From NCBI RefSeq assembly GCF_028823535.1, contig NZ_JAQIYM010000018.1:55905-119904 (forward strand): a DNA stretch of 64,000 bases, given 5' to 3'. The DNA is from Pseudomonas serbica. GTDB lineage: Bacteria > Pseudomonadota > Gammaproteobacteria > Pseudomonadales > Pseudomonadaceae. The translations under genes and the position numbers were made by a program. Within the stretch, counting starts at the first letter, position 1. Each line of letters opens with the position of its first letter. The notes under the pieces were generated by a model. That model saw only the letters and a list, made by a program, of their open reading frames with translations, ran no database searches and had not been told where the DNA came from. Positions 1-8,753 of this stretch are shown here, piece after piece.

Positions 1-1
1 C

Positions 2-1900
2 ATGGCCGCCGGGATCATCGACCACGAAAGCGGCACCCGCGATATTCGCCGGCTCAGTGGCCTGTTCAAGCTGATTCCGTTCACCGCCACCCTGGCCATG
101 GTCGCCAGCGCCTCGATGGCCGGCGTGCCGCTGCTCAACGGTTTCCTGTCCAAGGAGATGTTCTTCGCCGAAACCGTGTTCATCAATGCCACGGCCTGGA
201 TTGAAGCCACCCTGCCGATCGTCGCGACCATCGCCGGGACCTTCAGCGTTGCCTACTCCCTGCGTTTTACCGTAGACGTGTTCTTCGGCCCGACCGCCAC
301 CGACCTGCCGCACACCCCGCACGAACCGCCGCGCTGGATGCGCGCGCCGGTCGAGTTGCTGGTATTCGCGTGCCTGGTGGTGGGGATCTTCCCGGCGCAA
401 GTGGTCGGCCCGTTGCTCGCTGCCGCTGCGCAGCCGGTCGTGGGCGGTACCCTGCCGGAGTACAGCCTGGCCATCTGGCACGGCTTGAACGCGCCGATGA
501 TCATGAGCCTGATCGCCATGTCCGGCGGCATTTTGTTGTATCTCTTGCTGCGCAATCAGCTCAAGCGTGGCCGTTTCCGCTATCCACCGCTGATTGGCCG
601 GTTCAACGGCAAGCGACTGTTCGAACGCCTGCTGGTGATCAAGATGCGCCTGGCCCGGCGTCTGGAGCGACGGGTCAGCACTCGTCGCCTGCAAACCCAA
701 TTGTTCCTGATGGTGCTCGCCGCCGTGCTGGCCGGGTTGATTCCGATGCTGCACAGCAGCCTGCAGTGGGGCGATCGGCCCAAGATCCCGGGCTCGATCG
801 TGTTCGTCACCCTCTGGCTGCTGGCGATTGCTTGCGCCCTCGGTGCCGCGTATCAGGCCAAGTACCATCGTCTGGCCGCCCTGACCATGGTCAGCGTCTG
901 CGGCCTGATGACCTGCGTGACCTTCGTCTGGTTCTCGGCACCGGACCTGGCGCTGACGCAACTGGTGGTCGAAGTGGTGACCACGGTGCTGATCCTGCTG
1001 GGCCTGCGCTGGCTGCCACGGCGGATAGAAGAGGTTTCGCCGCTGCCGAGCAGCCTGCGCAAGGCGCGCATCCGCCGCATCCGCGACCTGCTGCTGTCGG
1101 CCGTGGTCGGCGGCGGCATGGCATTGCTGGCCTATGCGATGCTGACGCGGCAGACACCGAACGACATTTCCTCGTTCTACCTGAGCCGCGCCCTGCCCGA
1201 AGGCGGTGGCAGCAACGTGGTCAACGTGATGCTCGTGGACTTCCGCGGCTTCGACACCCTGGGTGAAATCACCGTGCTGGTGGCGGTGGCCCTGACCGTG
1301 TTCGCCCTGCTGCGGCGTTTCCGCCCGCCCAAGGAAAGCCTGCAGTTGCCGGCCCAGCAGCGCTTGCTCGCGCCCGACGTGGTCACCGACCTGGTCAATC
1401 CGCGCCACGCCAGCGACACCGCGCTCGGCTTCATGATGGTCCCGGCGGTGCTGGTGCGCCTGTTGCTGCCGATTGCGCTGGTGGTCTCGTTCTACCTGTT
1501 CATGCGTGGCCACAACCAGCCGGGCGGCGGTTTTGTCGCCGGCCTGGTGATGTCGGTGGCATTCATCCTGCAATACATGGTCGCCGGCACCCAGTGGGTC
1601 GAAGCGCAAATGAGCTTGCGACCGCTGCGCTGGATGGGCGTCGGCCTGCTGTTCGCCACCGTCACCGGCCTCTGCGCGATGCTCGTCGGCTATCCGTTCC
1701 TGACCACCCACACCTGGCACTTCGAGTTGCCGCTGCTGGGTGACATTCACATCGCCAGCGCCTTGTTCTTCGACGTTGGCGTGTACGCCGTGGTGGTCGG
1801 TTCGACGCTGTTGATCCTCACCGCCCTCGCCCACCAATCCGTCCGGGGCCACAAGACCGCGGCCCAGCCCAAACCCGCCGTCATGAAGGAGGCTGTCTGA
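2..1900 (+). CDS. mrpA: Mrp cation/proton antiporter subunit A (fused A+B type), 5' truncated
   Basis: Large membrane subunit of the multi-subunit Na+(K+)/H+ antiporter (Mrp/Mnh/Sha/Pha). The gene enters from the left edge; the first in-frame ATG at 2 is internal, and roughly the first third of a typical fused subunit is missing. The visible 632 residues hold the end of the NuoL-like proton-antiporter domain, a DUF4040-type membrane block (about residues 265-345) and a C-terminal MnhB-like domain (about 475-615, with RGHNQPGGGF). That A-B fusion is typical of the group-2 (PhaAB) operons of Pseudomonas and rhizobia. The stop overlaps the next start as TGATG, so the operon is tightly coupled. 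The family assignment is secure; the transported ion cannot be told from sequence. Confidence 0.93.
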   Translation: MAAGIIDHESGTRDIRRLSGLFKLIPFTATLAMVASASMAGVPLLNGFLSKEMFFAETVFINATAWIEATLPIVATIAGTFSVAYSLRFTVDVFFGPTATDLPHTPHEPPRWMRAPVELLVFACLVVGIFPAQVVGPLLAAAAQPVVGGTLPEYSLAIWHGLNAPMIMSLIAMSGGILLYLLLRNQLKRGRFRYPPLIGRFNGKRLFERLLVIKMRLARRLERRVSTRRLQTQLFLMVLAAVLAGLIPMLHSSLQWGDRPKIPGSIVFVTLWLLAIACALGAAYQAKYHRLAALTMVSVCGLMTCVTFVWFSAPDLALTQLVVEVVTTVLILLGLRWLPRRIEEVSPLPSSLRKARIRRIRDLLLSAVVGGGMALLAYAMLTRQTPNDISSFYLSRALPEGGGSNVVNVMLVDFRGFDTLGEITVLVAVALTVFALLRRFRPPKESLQLPAQQRLLAPDVVTDLVNPRHASDTALGFMMVPAVLVRLLLPIALVVSFYLFMRGHNQPGGGFVAGLVMSVAFILQYMVAGTQWVEAQMSLRPLRWMGVGLLFATVTGLCAMLVGYPFLTTHTWHFELPLLGDIHIASALFFDVGVYAVVVGSTLLILTALAHQSVRGHKTAAQPKPAVMKEAV

Positions 1901-2244
1901 TGGAAGAAGTCATTGCCATCGCCATCGGCGTCCTCGCCGCGTCCGGCGTCTGGCTGATCCTGCGCCCACGGACGTTCCAGGTGGTCATGGGCCTGTGCCT
2001 GCTGTCATATGGGGTCAACCTGTTCATCTTCAGCATGGGCAGCCTGTTCATCGGCAAGGAACCGATCATCAAGGACGGCGTGCCCCAGGACCTGCTGCAC
2101 TACACCGACCCGTTGCCGCAAGCGCTGGTACTGACCGCGATCGTCATCAGCTTCGCCATGACTGCGCTGTTCCTGGTGGTCTTGCTGGCCTCCCGGGGCC
2201 TGACCGGCACCGACCATGTGGATGGCCGGGAGCCTAAGGAATGA
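1900..2244 (+). CDS. mrpC: Mrp antiporter subunit C (NuoK-like)
   Basis: A 114-residue protein with three predicted membrane helices, the size and shape of MrpC/MnhC, which resembles complex I subunit NuoK. Helix 1 starts at once (IAIAIGVLAASGVWLIL), helix 2 includes GLCLLSYGVNLFIF, and helix 3 is the hydrophobic stretch near residues 70-95. It is the second visible gene of the operon: its ATG overlaps the subunit A stop and its own stop overlaps the subunit D start by 4 bases. In the complex it forms part of the proton or cation path together with subunits A and D. Confidence 0.93.
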   Translation: MEEVIAIAIGVLAASGVWLILRPRTFQVVMGLCLLSYGVNLFIFSMGSLFIGKEPIIKDGVPQDLLHYTDPLPQALVLTAIVISFAMTALFLVVLLASRGLTGTDHVDGREPKE

Positions 2245-3926
2245 ATCCGTTGTCGCACCTGATCGTCGCGCCCATCCTGCTGCCGCTGCTGACCGCCGCG
2301 GTGATGCTGATGCTCGGCGAAAAACATCGCCCGCTCAAGGCGAAAATCAACCTGTTCTCCAGCCTGCTCGGGCTCGGCGTTTCCGTTGTGCTGCTGCAAT
2401 GGACACAAACCACCGGCATCGCCGGCTCCATCGGCGTGTACCTGCCGGGCAACTGGCAAGTGCCGTTCGGCCTGGTGCTGGTGGTCGATCGCCTGTCGGC
2501 GCTGATGCTGGTGCTGACCGGCATCATCGGCGTTTGCGCCCTGCTGTTCGCCATGGCCCGCTGGGACAGCGCCGGTTCGAGCTTCCACGCACTGTTCCAG
2601 ATCCAGTTGATGGGCTTGTATGGCGCCTTCCTCACGGCGGACCTGTTCAACCTGTTCGTGTTCTTCGAAGTGCTGCTGGCCGCGTCCTACGGCCTGATGC
2701 TGCATGGCTCGGGGCGCGCGCGGGTATCGTCGGGGCTGCATTACATCTCGATCAACCTGCTGGCCTCGACCCTGTTCCTGATCGGCGCGGCGCTGATCTA
2801 CGGCGTCACCGGCACGCTGAACATGGCCGACCTGGCGCTGAAGATCCCGCTGGTGCCCGAGGCCGATCGCGGCCTGCTGCACGCGGGCGCGGGCATCCTG
2901 GCGGTGGCGTTCCTGGCCAAGGCCGGGATGTGGCCACTGAATTTCTGGCTGGTGCCGGCGTACTCCTCGGCAAGCGCGCCGGTGGCGGCGATGTTCGCGA
3001 TCATGACCAAGGTCGGCATCTATACCCTGCTGCGCCTGTGGACCCTGCTGTTTTCCGGTCAGGCCGGTGCCTCGGCGTACTTCGGTGGCGACTGGCTGAT
3101 CTACGGCGGCATGGCCACCATCGTCTGCGCGGCACTGGCGATCCTCGCGGCACAGCGCCTGGAGCGCATGGCCAGCCTGAGCATCCTGGTGTCGGCGGGG
3201 ATCCTGCTGTCGGCCATCGGCTTCGCCCAGCCCAACTTGATCGGTGCGGCACTGTTTTATGTGATCAGCTCGACCTTGGCGCTGAGCGCGCTGTTCCTGC
3301 TGGCGGAGCTGATCGAACGTTCGCGCTCGGCCAACGAAATACCCCTGGAAGATGAAAACGAGATGCTGCCACGGCCGCTGGAATCGTTGCATCCAGTCAA
3401 GGGCATCAACCTCGACGACGACCAGAAAGCCATGGTCGGCCAAGTGATTCCCTGGACCATGGCGTTCCTCGGCCTGAGCTTTATCGCCTGCGCCCTGTTG
3501 ATCATCGGCATGCCACCGCTCTCCGGGTTCATCGGCAAGCTCAGCCTGCTCAGCGCCCTGCTCAACCCGATGGGGCTGGGCAACGGCACCGAAGCGCCGG
3601 TATCGAATGCCGCGTGGGGCTTGCTGGCGTTGCTGATCCTCTCGGGACTGGCATCGCTGGTGGCCTTTTCCCGCGTGGGCATCCAGCGTTTCTGGACCCC
3701 TGCAGAACGCCCCTCGCCCGCGCTCCGGCGCCTGGAGTGCGTACCGATTTTCGCCCTGCTGGGCCTGAGCATCCTGCTGACGTTCAAGGCCGAACCGCTA
3801 TTGCGCTACACACAAGCGGCCGCCAACGCCTTGAACAACCCGCAGCAATATGTGATGGCCGTGCTCGGTACCCGCGCGGTACCAGGCCCACAAGCCAAGG
3901 CGGCGTTGTTGGAGGTGCAACCATGA
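2241..3926 (+). CDS. mrpD: Mrp antiporter subunit D (NuoN/NuoL-like)
   Basis: A 561-residue polytopic protein of the proton-antiporter superfamily shared with complex I subunits L, M and N. Features expected of an ion-translocating subunit are present: a conserved membrane glutamate at residue 143 (LFVFFEVLLAASYG), corresponding to the essential Glu of characterised MrpD proteins, and a membrane lysine at 227 (FLAKAGMWPLNFW). A hydrophilic insertion near residues 355-395 lies between late helices. Both ends overlap neighbouring genes by 4 bases (ATGA), suggesting coupled translation. Confidence 0.94.
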   Translation: MNPLSHLIVAPILLPLLTAAVMLMLGEKHRPLKAKINLFSSLLGLGVSVVLLQWTQTTGIAGSIGVYLPGNWQVPFGLVLVVDRLSALMLVLTGIIGVCALLFAMARWDSAGSSFHALFQIQLMGLYGAFLTADLFNLFVFFEVLLAASYGLMLHGSGRARVSSGLHYISINLLASTLFLIGAALIYGVTGTLNMADLALKIPLVPEADRGLLHAGAGILAVAFLAKAGMWPLNFWLVPAYSSASAPVAAMFAIMTKVGIYTLLRLWTLLFSGQAGASAYFGGDWLIYGGMATIVCAALAILAAQRLERMASLSILVSAGILLSAIGFAQPNLIGAALFYVISSTLALSALFLLAELIERSRSANEIPLEDENEMLPRPLESLHPVKGINLDDDQKAMVGQVIPWTMAFLGLSFIACALLIIGMPPLSGFIGKLSLLSALLNPMGLGNGTEAPVSNAAWGLLALLILSGLASLVAFSRVGIQRFWTPAERPSPALRRLECVPIFALLGLSILLTFKAEPLLRYTQAAANALNNPQQYVMAVLGTRAVPGPQAKAALLEVQP

Positions 3927-4411
3927 AGCGCCTGTTGCCTGCGCCATGGCTGTCGCTGGTCCTGTGGCTGTTGTGGCTGCTGCTGAACCTGTCGCTCAGC
4001 CCCGGCAATTTACTGCTGGGCGCCCTGCTGGGCTATTGCGCACCCTTGATGATGCGCAAGCTGCGCCCGCTACCGATCCGCATCCGCCGGCCCGGGGTGA
4101 TCCTGCGCCTGTTCCTGCTGGTCGGTCGCGATGTGCTGGTGTCCAACCTGGCGGTCGCCTTTGGCGTGCTCAATGCCGGGCGCCGGCCACCGCGCTCTGC
4201 CTTCATCAAGGTGCCACTGGACCTGCGCGACGCCAACGGCCTGGCCGCGCTGTCGATGATCTGCACGGTGGTACCCGGCACGGTCTGGTCGGAACTGGCG
4301 CTGGACCGCAGCATCCTGTTGCTGCACGTCTTCGACCTGGATGACGAAGCGCTGTTCATCCAGCACTTCAAGGCGACCTACGAGCGGCCCCTGATGGAGA
4401 TTTTCGAATGA
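3923..4411 (+). CDS. mrpE: Mrp antiporter subunit E
   Basis: A 162-residue membrane protein of the MrpE/MnhE family, needed for complex assembly or activity. The ATG at 3923, overlapping the subunit D stop, was chosen over a longer upstream-open frame because it begins directly with a basic residue plus a Trp/Leu-rich helix (WLSLVLWLLWLLLNLSLSPG). It has the family pattern of two or three N-terminal helices and a soluble C-terminal domain with the SMICTVVPGTVW motif. The 3' end overlaps subunit F by 4 bases. Confidence 0.93.
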   Translation: MKRLLPAPWLSLVLWLLWLLLNLSLSPGNLLLGALLGYCAPLMMRKLRPLPIRIRRPGVILRLFLLVGRDVLVSNLAVAFGVLNAGRRPPRSAFIKVPLDLRDANGLAALSMICTVVPGTVWSELALDRSILLLHVFDLDDEALFIQHFKATYERPLMEIFE

Positions 4412-4686
4412 GCAGTTTGCTGGCGAACGCGATTCTTCTGAGCCTGTTCCTGTTTTGCGTGGCGATGATCCTGACCCTGATCCGCCTGTTCAACGGCCCC
4501 TCGGCCCAAGACCGGGTCCTGGCCCTGGATTACCTGTACATCGTGGCGATGCTGATGATGCTGACGTTGGGCATTCGGTACGCCAGCGACACTTACTTCG
4601 AGGCAGCGTTGCTGATCGCGCTGTTCGGTTTCGTCGGCTCCTTTGCCCTGGCCAAATTCCTCCTGCGTGGCGAGGTGATCGAATGA
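4408..4686 (+). CDS. mrpF: Mrp antiporter subunit F
   Basis: A 92-residue, three-helix protein matching MrpF/MnhF in length, position and the central motif LIRLFNGPSAQDRVLALD, typical of the family. It overlaps subunit E upstream and subunit G downstream by 4 bases each. MrpF homologues are required for full antiport and have been linked to bile-salt or cholate efflux in some bacteria; nothing here shows that second activity. Confidence 0.93.
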   Translation: MSSLLANAILLSLFLFCVAMILTLIRLFNGPSAQDRVLALDYLYIVAMLMMLTLGIRYASDTYFEAALLIALFGFVGSFALAKFLLRGEVIE

Positions 4687-5045
4687 GCACGCCATTGTCC
4701 CTATGGGTCGAAATTCCCGTGGCCATCCTGCTGGTGCTCGGCAGCCTGTTTGCGTTGGTGGGCGCCATCGGCCTGGTGCGGATGAAGGATTACTTCCAGC
4801 GCATGCACCCGCCGGCCCTGGCCTCGACCCTGGGCGCCTGGTGCGTGGCCCTGGCCTCGATCATCTTCTTTTCGGCGCTCAAGTCCGGACCGGTCCTGCA
4901 TGCCTGGCTGATCCCGATCCTGCTGGCGATCACTGTGCCGGTGACTACATTGCTGTTGGCCCGGGCGGCGTTGTTTCGCAAGCGCATGGCTGGGGATGAT
5001 GTGCCGGCTGAGGTATCGAGCCGGCGTATGGAAAGTGGGGGCTGA
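4683..5045 (+). CDS. mrpG: Mrp antiporter subunit G
   Basis: A 120-residue MrpG/MnhG/PhaG subunit and the last gene of the operon. The ATG at 4683 overlaps the subunit F stop; an upstream-open frame beginning at 4455 is an artefact. Three hydrophobic helices are visible, with the family motif GAIGLVRMKDYFQRMHPPA after the first. The C-terminal 20 residues are hydrophilic. No strong T-tailed hairpin follows; a repeat fragment lies just downstream. Confidence 0.93.
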   Translation: MSTPLSLWVEIPVAILLVLGSLFALVGAIGLVRMKDYFQRMHPPALASTLGAWCVALASIIFFSALKSGPVLHAWLIPILLAITVPVTTLLLARAALFRKRMAGDDVPAEVSSRRMESGG

Positions 5046-5218
5046 TCAAAAGAACGAAAGATCAAAAGATCGTCCGAACGCGGCCCGAACCTTCGGCAGC
5101 TCCTGCAGGGGGAACGCGTATCATCAAACAACGAGGTCGAGCGTCAGCTCGCCTCGCTTTGGTTTTGATTTGGCTTTTGATCTTCCTTGCCGCCCTGTCA
5201 GGACGCCATCGCTGCGAT
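5046..5218. repeat. Intergenic repeat fragment (GATCGCAGCCT type)
   Basis: This gap after the Mrp operon holds AGATCAAAAGATCG followed by a CTTCGGCAGCTCCTGCAGGG stretch. It resembles the second intergenic repeat type of this window (compare 11066, 13900 and 28145), here degenerate. No gene is visible. It may act as a weak transcription end between the Mrp operon and the convergent DUF3995 gene, but no clear terminator hairpin with a T run could be assigned. Confidence 0.4.
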
Positions 5219-5656
5219 CTAGGCCCAGGCCACCGCCAACAACCCCGCCCCCAGCAAAACACACAACGGCGAGTAGACCCAGGTATCCAGCTGCGCAAAC
5301 CCCGAGCCCTTGACCTCCTTGAAAAACCCCACCAGCTCCGAATCGCCAATGGCCCGGGCGAACAGCAACAGCGCAATGGCGCTGATCACCCACTGCAACC
5401 CTTTATGATCCACCTGCGGCAGCCACCAGCCAACCCGCAAGCACACCAACAGGGCAATGACCAGCAACGCCGCCGCCACCAGCATCGTCATCCAGCCCCG
5501 TGGCTTGAAGGCCGGCTGCAACCGCGCACCACCCTCCACCGGCACCTGTGGCACCACCGCCACGGCGGCCCATTCGCCGCCAAACGCCCAATACACGTGT
5601 ACCAGAGCGATCACCGCAATTACCGTCGCCAGCCATTGAGCCAACACGAAGGTCAT
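5219..5656 (-). CDS. DUF3995 family membrane protein
   Basis: A 145-residue, probably four-helix membrane protein. The N-terminal ALVHVYWAFGGEWA stretch is the hallmark of DUF3995 proteins, whose function is unknown. The ATG at 5656 is preferred over a TTG nine bases upstream because AAGGA sits at a suitable distance from the ATG. It is transcribed towards the Mrp operon and shows no operon partner. Product and membrane location are confident; the role is not. Confidence 0.8.
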   Translation of the reverse strand: MTFVLAQWLATVIAVIALVHVYWAFGGEWAAVAVVPQVPVEGGARLQPAFKPRGWMTMLVAAALLVIALLVCLRVGWWLPQVDHKGLQWVISAIALLLFARAIGDSELVGFFKEVKGSGFAQLDTWVYSPLCVLLGAGLLAVAWA

Positions 5657-5773
5657 GGTCTGCAATCCTTGAAAGGGATTTGAACAGACTCATCCTAGTT
5701 GGCTTTTTTTGCCGTGCACGCACTGATGCCAACGACCCGACCAACGAGATACATGGCCATTTGCAGCCAGTGT

Positions 5774-6787
5774 CTACAGGGCGGCAGACACCTTGTCCGC
5801 GACGTCTTTGGGCAACCAGGCCTTCCAGACTTCGGGATGCGCCTTCATGAACGCTTCGGCGGCCTGACGCGGTGGCGTGTGTTTTTCACTCATCTCGGCC
5901 AGCGCCCGGTTCAACGGGTCGATGGGAAAATCGACCTTGGCGAAGAACTCGGCAATCTGCGGGTATTGCTTCTGGAACGGCGTGGACACGCCGATGGACA
6001 GCTTCGATGGCAGCGAGCGGGTGGGTTGCGGGTTCGGGTTGTCGGCGTCGGTCAAGGTTTTCCAGGCTTGTGCATCGAAGGGCGGCTCCTCCAGCTGGAT
6101 CAGCTTGAAGCGACCGAGCAGCGGCGTGGGCGACCAGTAATAGAACAGCACTGGTTTGCCACGGCGAATCGACGAGCTGATCTCCGCATCAAGCGCCGCT
6201 CCCGAACCGCTGCGGAAATTCACATAGCTGTCATCGAGACCATAGGCCTTGAGCTTCTGCTTGTTGACCACTTCCGAGGTCCAGCCGATGGGGCTGTTGA
6301 GGAAGCGCCCCTTGCTCGGGGCTTCAGGGTCCTTGAACACGTCCTTGTACTTGGGCAGGTCGGTGACACTGCGCAAGTCCGGCGCCATCGCCTTGATGCC
6401 CTTGGCCGGGTCGCCCTTGATCACATACTCCGGCACCCACCAGCCTTCGGTGGCGCCCTTGACCGTATCGCCCAGGCTCGCGACCTTGCCTTCGGCTTCT
6501 GCCTTGACCCAGACCGGGCTGCGTCCGGCCCACTCCTCGCCAATGACCTGGATGTCATTGTTGGCCAGCGCGGTTTCCAGGGTGATGGTAGTGCCCGGCA
6601 AGGTGTCGGTCGGCAGCCCATAACCCTTCTCGACGATGATCCGCAGGATATCGGTGATCAGGCTGCCGCTTTCCCAGTTGAGGTCGGCAAAGTGGATCGG
6701 AGCGCTGGCAGCCAGCACCGGAGCGGGTGACGCCAACAATCCGAACGTGGCCACGACAGCGGCCAGCAACTGGCAAATGCCTTTCAT
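5774..6787 (-). CDS. Glycine betaine/choline-type ABC transporter substrate-binding protein
   Basis: A 337-residue periplasmic binding protein of the OpuAC/ProX-like type II family. The ATG at 6787 has a GAGG site nine bases upstream and opens a clear signal peptide ending near ALAAS. The mature part starts IHFADLNWESG and includes the aromatic-rich motifs GATEGWWVPEY and FYYWSPTP, of the kind that form a quaternary-amine cage in this family. No ATP-binding or permease gene is adjacent, so it is an orphan that may serve a core transporter elsewhere. The ligand could be betaine, choline or another quaternary amine. Confidence 0.85.
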   Translation of the reverse strand: MKGICQLLAAVVATFGLLASPAPVLAASAPIHFADLNWESGSLITDILRIIVEKGYGLPTDTLPGTTITLETALANNDIQVIGEEWAGRSPVWVKAEAEGKVASLGDTVKGATEGWWVPEYVIKGDPAKGIKAMAPDLRSVTDLPKYKDVFKDPEAPSKGRFLNSPIGWTSEVVNKQKLKAYGLDDSYVNFRSGSGAALDAEISSSIRRGKPVLFYYWSPTPLLGRFKLIQLEEPPFDAQAWKTLTDADNPNPQPTRSLPSKLSIGVSTPFQKQYPQIAEFFAKVDFPIDPLNRALAEMSEKHTPPRQAAEAFMKAHPEVWKAWLPKDVADKVSAAL

Positions 6788-6905
6788 GCTTGTGCACCTC
6801 GTGCTGTTCACAGCAATGGCAGGATGGCCTGGCAGACGACTGCAAAGCCTCTGAATACTCAGTCAACTGACTGTAGTAGAGGTTCCTGCTTTCGAGGGAA
6901 GTGGA

Positions 6906-7109
6906 TCAGTTTCCGGATTTTTCCTGTAGAAGCGCCAGCTCTCGCCTGACCATGCTGGCGTATGCCGCGGGTCGCAACGCGTAGATCTGAGAGGCCACCC
7001 AGGTCAGCCAGGCACCCTGCAGAAGAGCTTTGTGTTCAAACAGGCGCAGGGCCTCGGCTCGCGCGCTGGCCTCATGCTGTTGGTGGAAATCGGCGCGGGG
7101 CAGGTTCAC
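6906..7109 (-). CDS. Small hypothetical protein
   Basis: A 67-residue protein, start GTG at 7109 overlapping the TAG stop of the upstream gene by one base, which suggests translational coupling. The sequence is hydrophilic and helical, rich in Ala, Arg and Leu (ASARAEALRLFEHKALLQ), with no signal peptide or membrane helix. I do not recognise the family. Support comes from the tight junction with the preceding gene; the unusual start lowers confidence. Confidence 0.5.
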   Translation of the reverse strand: MNLPRADFHQQHEASARAEALRLFEHKALLQGAWLTWVASQIYALRPAAYASMVRRELALLQEKSGN

Positions 7110-7558
7110 TACTCACTGGCCTTGAACGTCACCAACTCACCCTTGCGCCATTTGGCGGCCTTGCCGGTCACGGCTTTGAGGGTCTTGGTCAGGCCTTCCT
7201 GCAACTGCTGGTGGGCGGCGAACACCGTCACCACGCTGTGGCCTTCCTTGAACAGGATCGCATGGCCATCGGCGGTGGTCACGAAGGCGTAGTCGCCCAG
7301 GCCATAGACCGTGTGCTTGATGTCGCGAAACTTGATTTCCAGCTTGCCGCCTTCACGACTGGGCAATACCGACGCGCTGAAATGATCGCCGACCTTGAGC
7401 TTGAGCCCCGGCTTATCGTCCACCACCAGCGCGGCCTCGGTGTCGATTTCGGCAATGTAAATGCCTTCGGCACTCTGTTCGGTAAGGTAAACGAAACGTG
7501 ACTGAAACTGTTTAACCAGCTTTGCGCGCAAATCACCCAGCACAAACAAAGCATGCAT
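7109..7558 (-). CDS. Conserved hypothetical protein
   Basis: A 149-residue soluble protein if started at ATG 7558 (HALFVLGDLRAKLVKQF). The frame stays open upstream to 7702, but that stretch translates to Cys/Phe-rich sequence unlike a real N-terminus. The protein alternates beta-type segments (SRFVYLTEQ, YAFVTTADGHAIL) and a C-terminal basic helix (LTKTLKAVTGKAAKWRKG). No catalytic motif is recognised. It forms a two-gene unit with the overlapping small gene downstream. No strong ribosome binding site precedes 7558, so the start is uncertain. Confidence 0.6.
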   Translation of the reverse strand: MHALFVLGDLRAKLVKQFQSRFVYLTEQSAEGIYIAEIDTEAALVVDDKPGLKLKVGDHFSASVLPSREGGKLEIKFRDIKHTVYGLGDYAFVTTADGHAILFKEGHSVVTVFAAHQQLQEGLTKTLKAVTGKAAKWRKGELVTFKASE

Positions 7559-7988
7559 ATCGAGATTACTTACTGCCAAGGAAACATCCCCACATCTGAA
7601 AATGATGCCGCACGCGAAAAAAGCGCACAGCCAAAAAAAGCGGCAATGCCGAGGTGAAGCCAGATAACCCGGGTTGAGATCCTGGATGAGCAGAGCACTC
7701 ATCCCTCTCGAGGCTTGAGAAGATTACTGGATGCCGCTCACATCGTCTCGCCCGGCATTCGACAAAGGCTGAAGGAAAACGCCCTTGGAACGGCCAGAGA
7801 AATACGGACTATCAACTTTAGGGAAAAAACTCTTATAAAAAAGCACTTTTCTGACATATCGCCAGGCGAAAATTGCTTTAGATAACCCTTGTCCACCCAC
7901 CAATAAGGCTGATTCTAGAGCAGCGATGCTCATCGAGACTACCCATAACGACGTTCATTACGTCGGCAAACCACGAAAAGGACTTCAT
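7559..7988. other. Intergenic region without a supported gene
   Basis: About 430 bases, partly A/T-rich (CGAAAAAAGCGCACAGCC near 7616; GGGAAAAAACTCTTATAAAA near 7820). It is the divergent upstream region of the minus-strand hypothetical gene and the plus-strand gene at 7989, so it should hold both promoters. A 69-codon minus-strand frame (7724-7933) has no ribosome site or recognisable product and was not accepted. Confidence 0.5.
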
Positions 7989-8228
7989 ATGTGCACACTG
8001 ACACACTTTGCCCACCCCCAGGCATCTTACTCCAACACTCATCCTGTCCTGCACCCTGCGGTGTTGCTTGCTGCCGAAGCCGATGCCGCGCCGCCAAGAT
8101 TTCAGGTGGTTCTGGCGGGTAACGCTTTCTTTCATATCAAGGAAACTTCCACGGGACACGTAAGAGGTTTCCGCGCCGATCATAACCAGGCCTGCGCCCT
8201 CGCCCGCGCACTTGAGTCACGTAGGTGA
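7989..8228 (+). CDS. Small hypothetical protein
   Basis: A 79-residue protein. The ATG at 7989 was chosen because AAAGGA lies six bases upstream; the frame is open to 7926 but without such a site. The N-terminus is polar, and the C-terminal half is compact (FQVVLAGNAFFHIKE, then HVRGFRADHNQACALARALE), with alternating strand and helix character. I recognise no named domain. A small soluble protein specific to pseudomonads is likely, function unknown. Confidence 0.55.
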   Translation: MCTLTHFAHPQASYSNTHPVLHPAVLLAAEADAAPPRFQVVLAGNAFFHIKETSTGHVRGFRADHNQACALARALESRR

Positions 8229-8382
8229 CACTTTCGTTCCGCTTTCCCTTGAAGGTTTCGTCAGGCCGGCGACTTTACTCCGCCGCCGGCTTGCAACTGC
8301 TGCCATACTGCCCGACCAATCAAACGCGCCGGCCTGTGGCGGGTGCGTTAAACAACAATATTTTTCATGGGAAGGCTGCAAC

Positions 8383-8613
8383 GTGACGGAATTTGATATC
8401 GGCGAGTTTTTCATCAGGGGCGAAGCCAGGGAAATCGACGGCGAATTCCAGGCCGTGATCGTGATGCGCGCCAAACCGCCGCTGAAAACCGTGACCTATC
8501 ATCAGGTCGAGAAAGATCGCTGGTTCAAATCCTCCGACATCGCAGCCCTCGCCGCCCAGCAATCGGCCCTGGAACTCAAGGCCGCCGTCGATGCTGGCGC
8601 CCTTAAAAGCTGA
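8383..8613 (+). CDS. Small hypothetical protein
   Basis: A 76-residue acidic soluble protein, start GTG at 8383 with GGAAGG seven bases upstream. The longer frame from 8212 overlaps the previous gene and gives atypical Cys/Arg-rich sequence, so it was rejected. The protein begins TEFDIGEFFIRGEAREIDG, has a beta-like middle (FQAVIVMRAKPP) and an Ala-rich C-terminal helix. No known motif was recognised. Confidence 0.6.
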   Translation: MTEFDIGEFFIRGEAREIDGEFQAVIVMRAKPPLKTVTYHQVEKDRWFKSSDIAALAAQQSALELKAAVDAGALKS

Positions 8614-8753
8614 CACGCGGATTTGCGGTCTATGCTCACTGCTGCGTTTGAACATCGTTTTCGAACTTACTGAAGCACGGCTGCCTCAGATGTAACGCAG
8701 ACGCTCTTCAAATCTTTCACTCGACACGACCGATGACCTGCAAGGAGATCAAG

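Noticed and set aside
370..1266. Long plus-strand frame of 298 codons inside mrpA
   Set aside because: Arg/Pro/Gly-rich shadow translation of the GC-rich mrpA gene in another frame; no domain.
2100..3443. 447-codon minus-strand frame opposite mrpD
   Set aside because: Antisense shadow full of Gln/His/Arg; no start signal or recognisable product.
5699..6730. 343-codon plus-strand frame opposite the betaine-binding protein gene
   Set aside because: Antisense shadow; the minus-strand gene has a signal peptide, ribosome site and family motifs.
7724..7933. 69-codon minus-strand frame
   Set aside because: No ribosome site, no family, and A/T-rich promoter-like DNA inside it.
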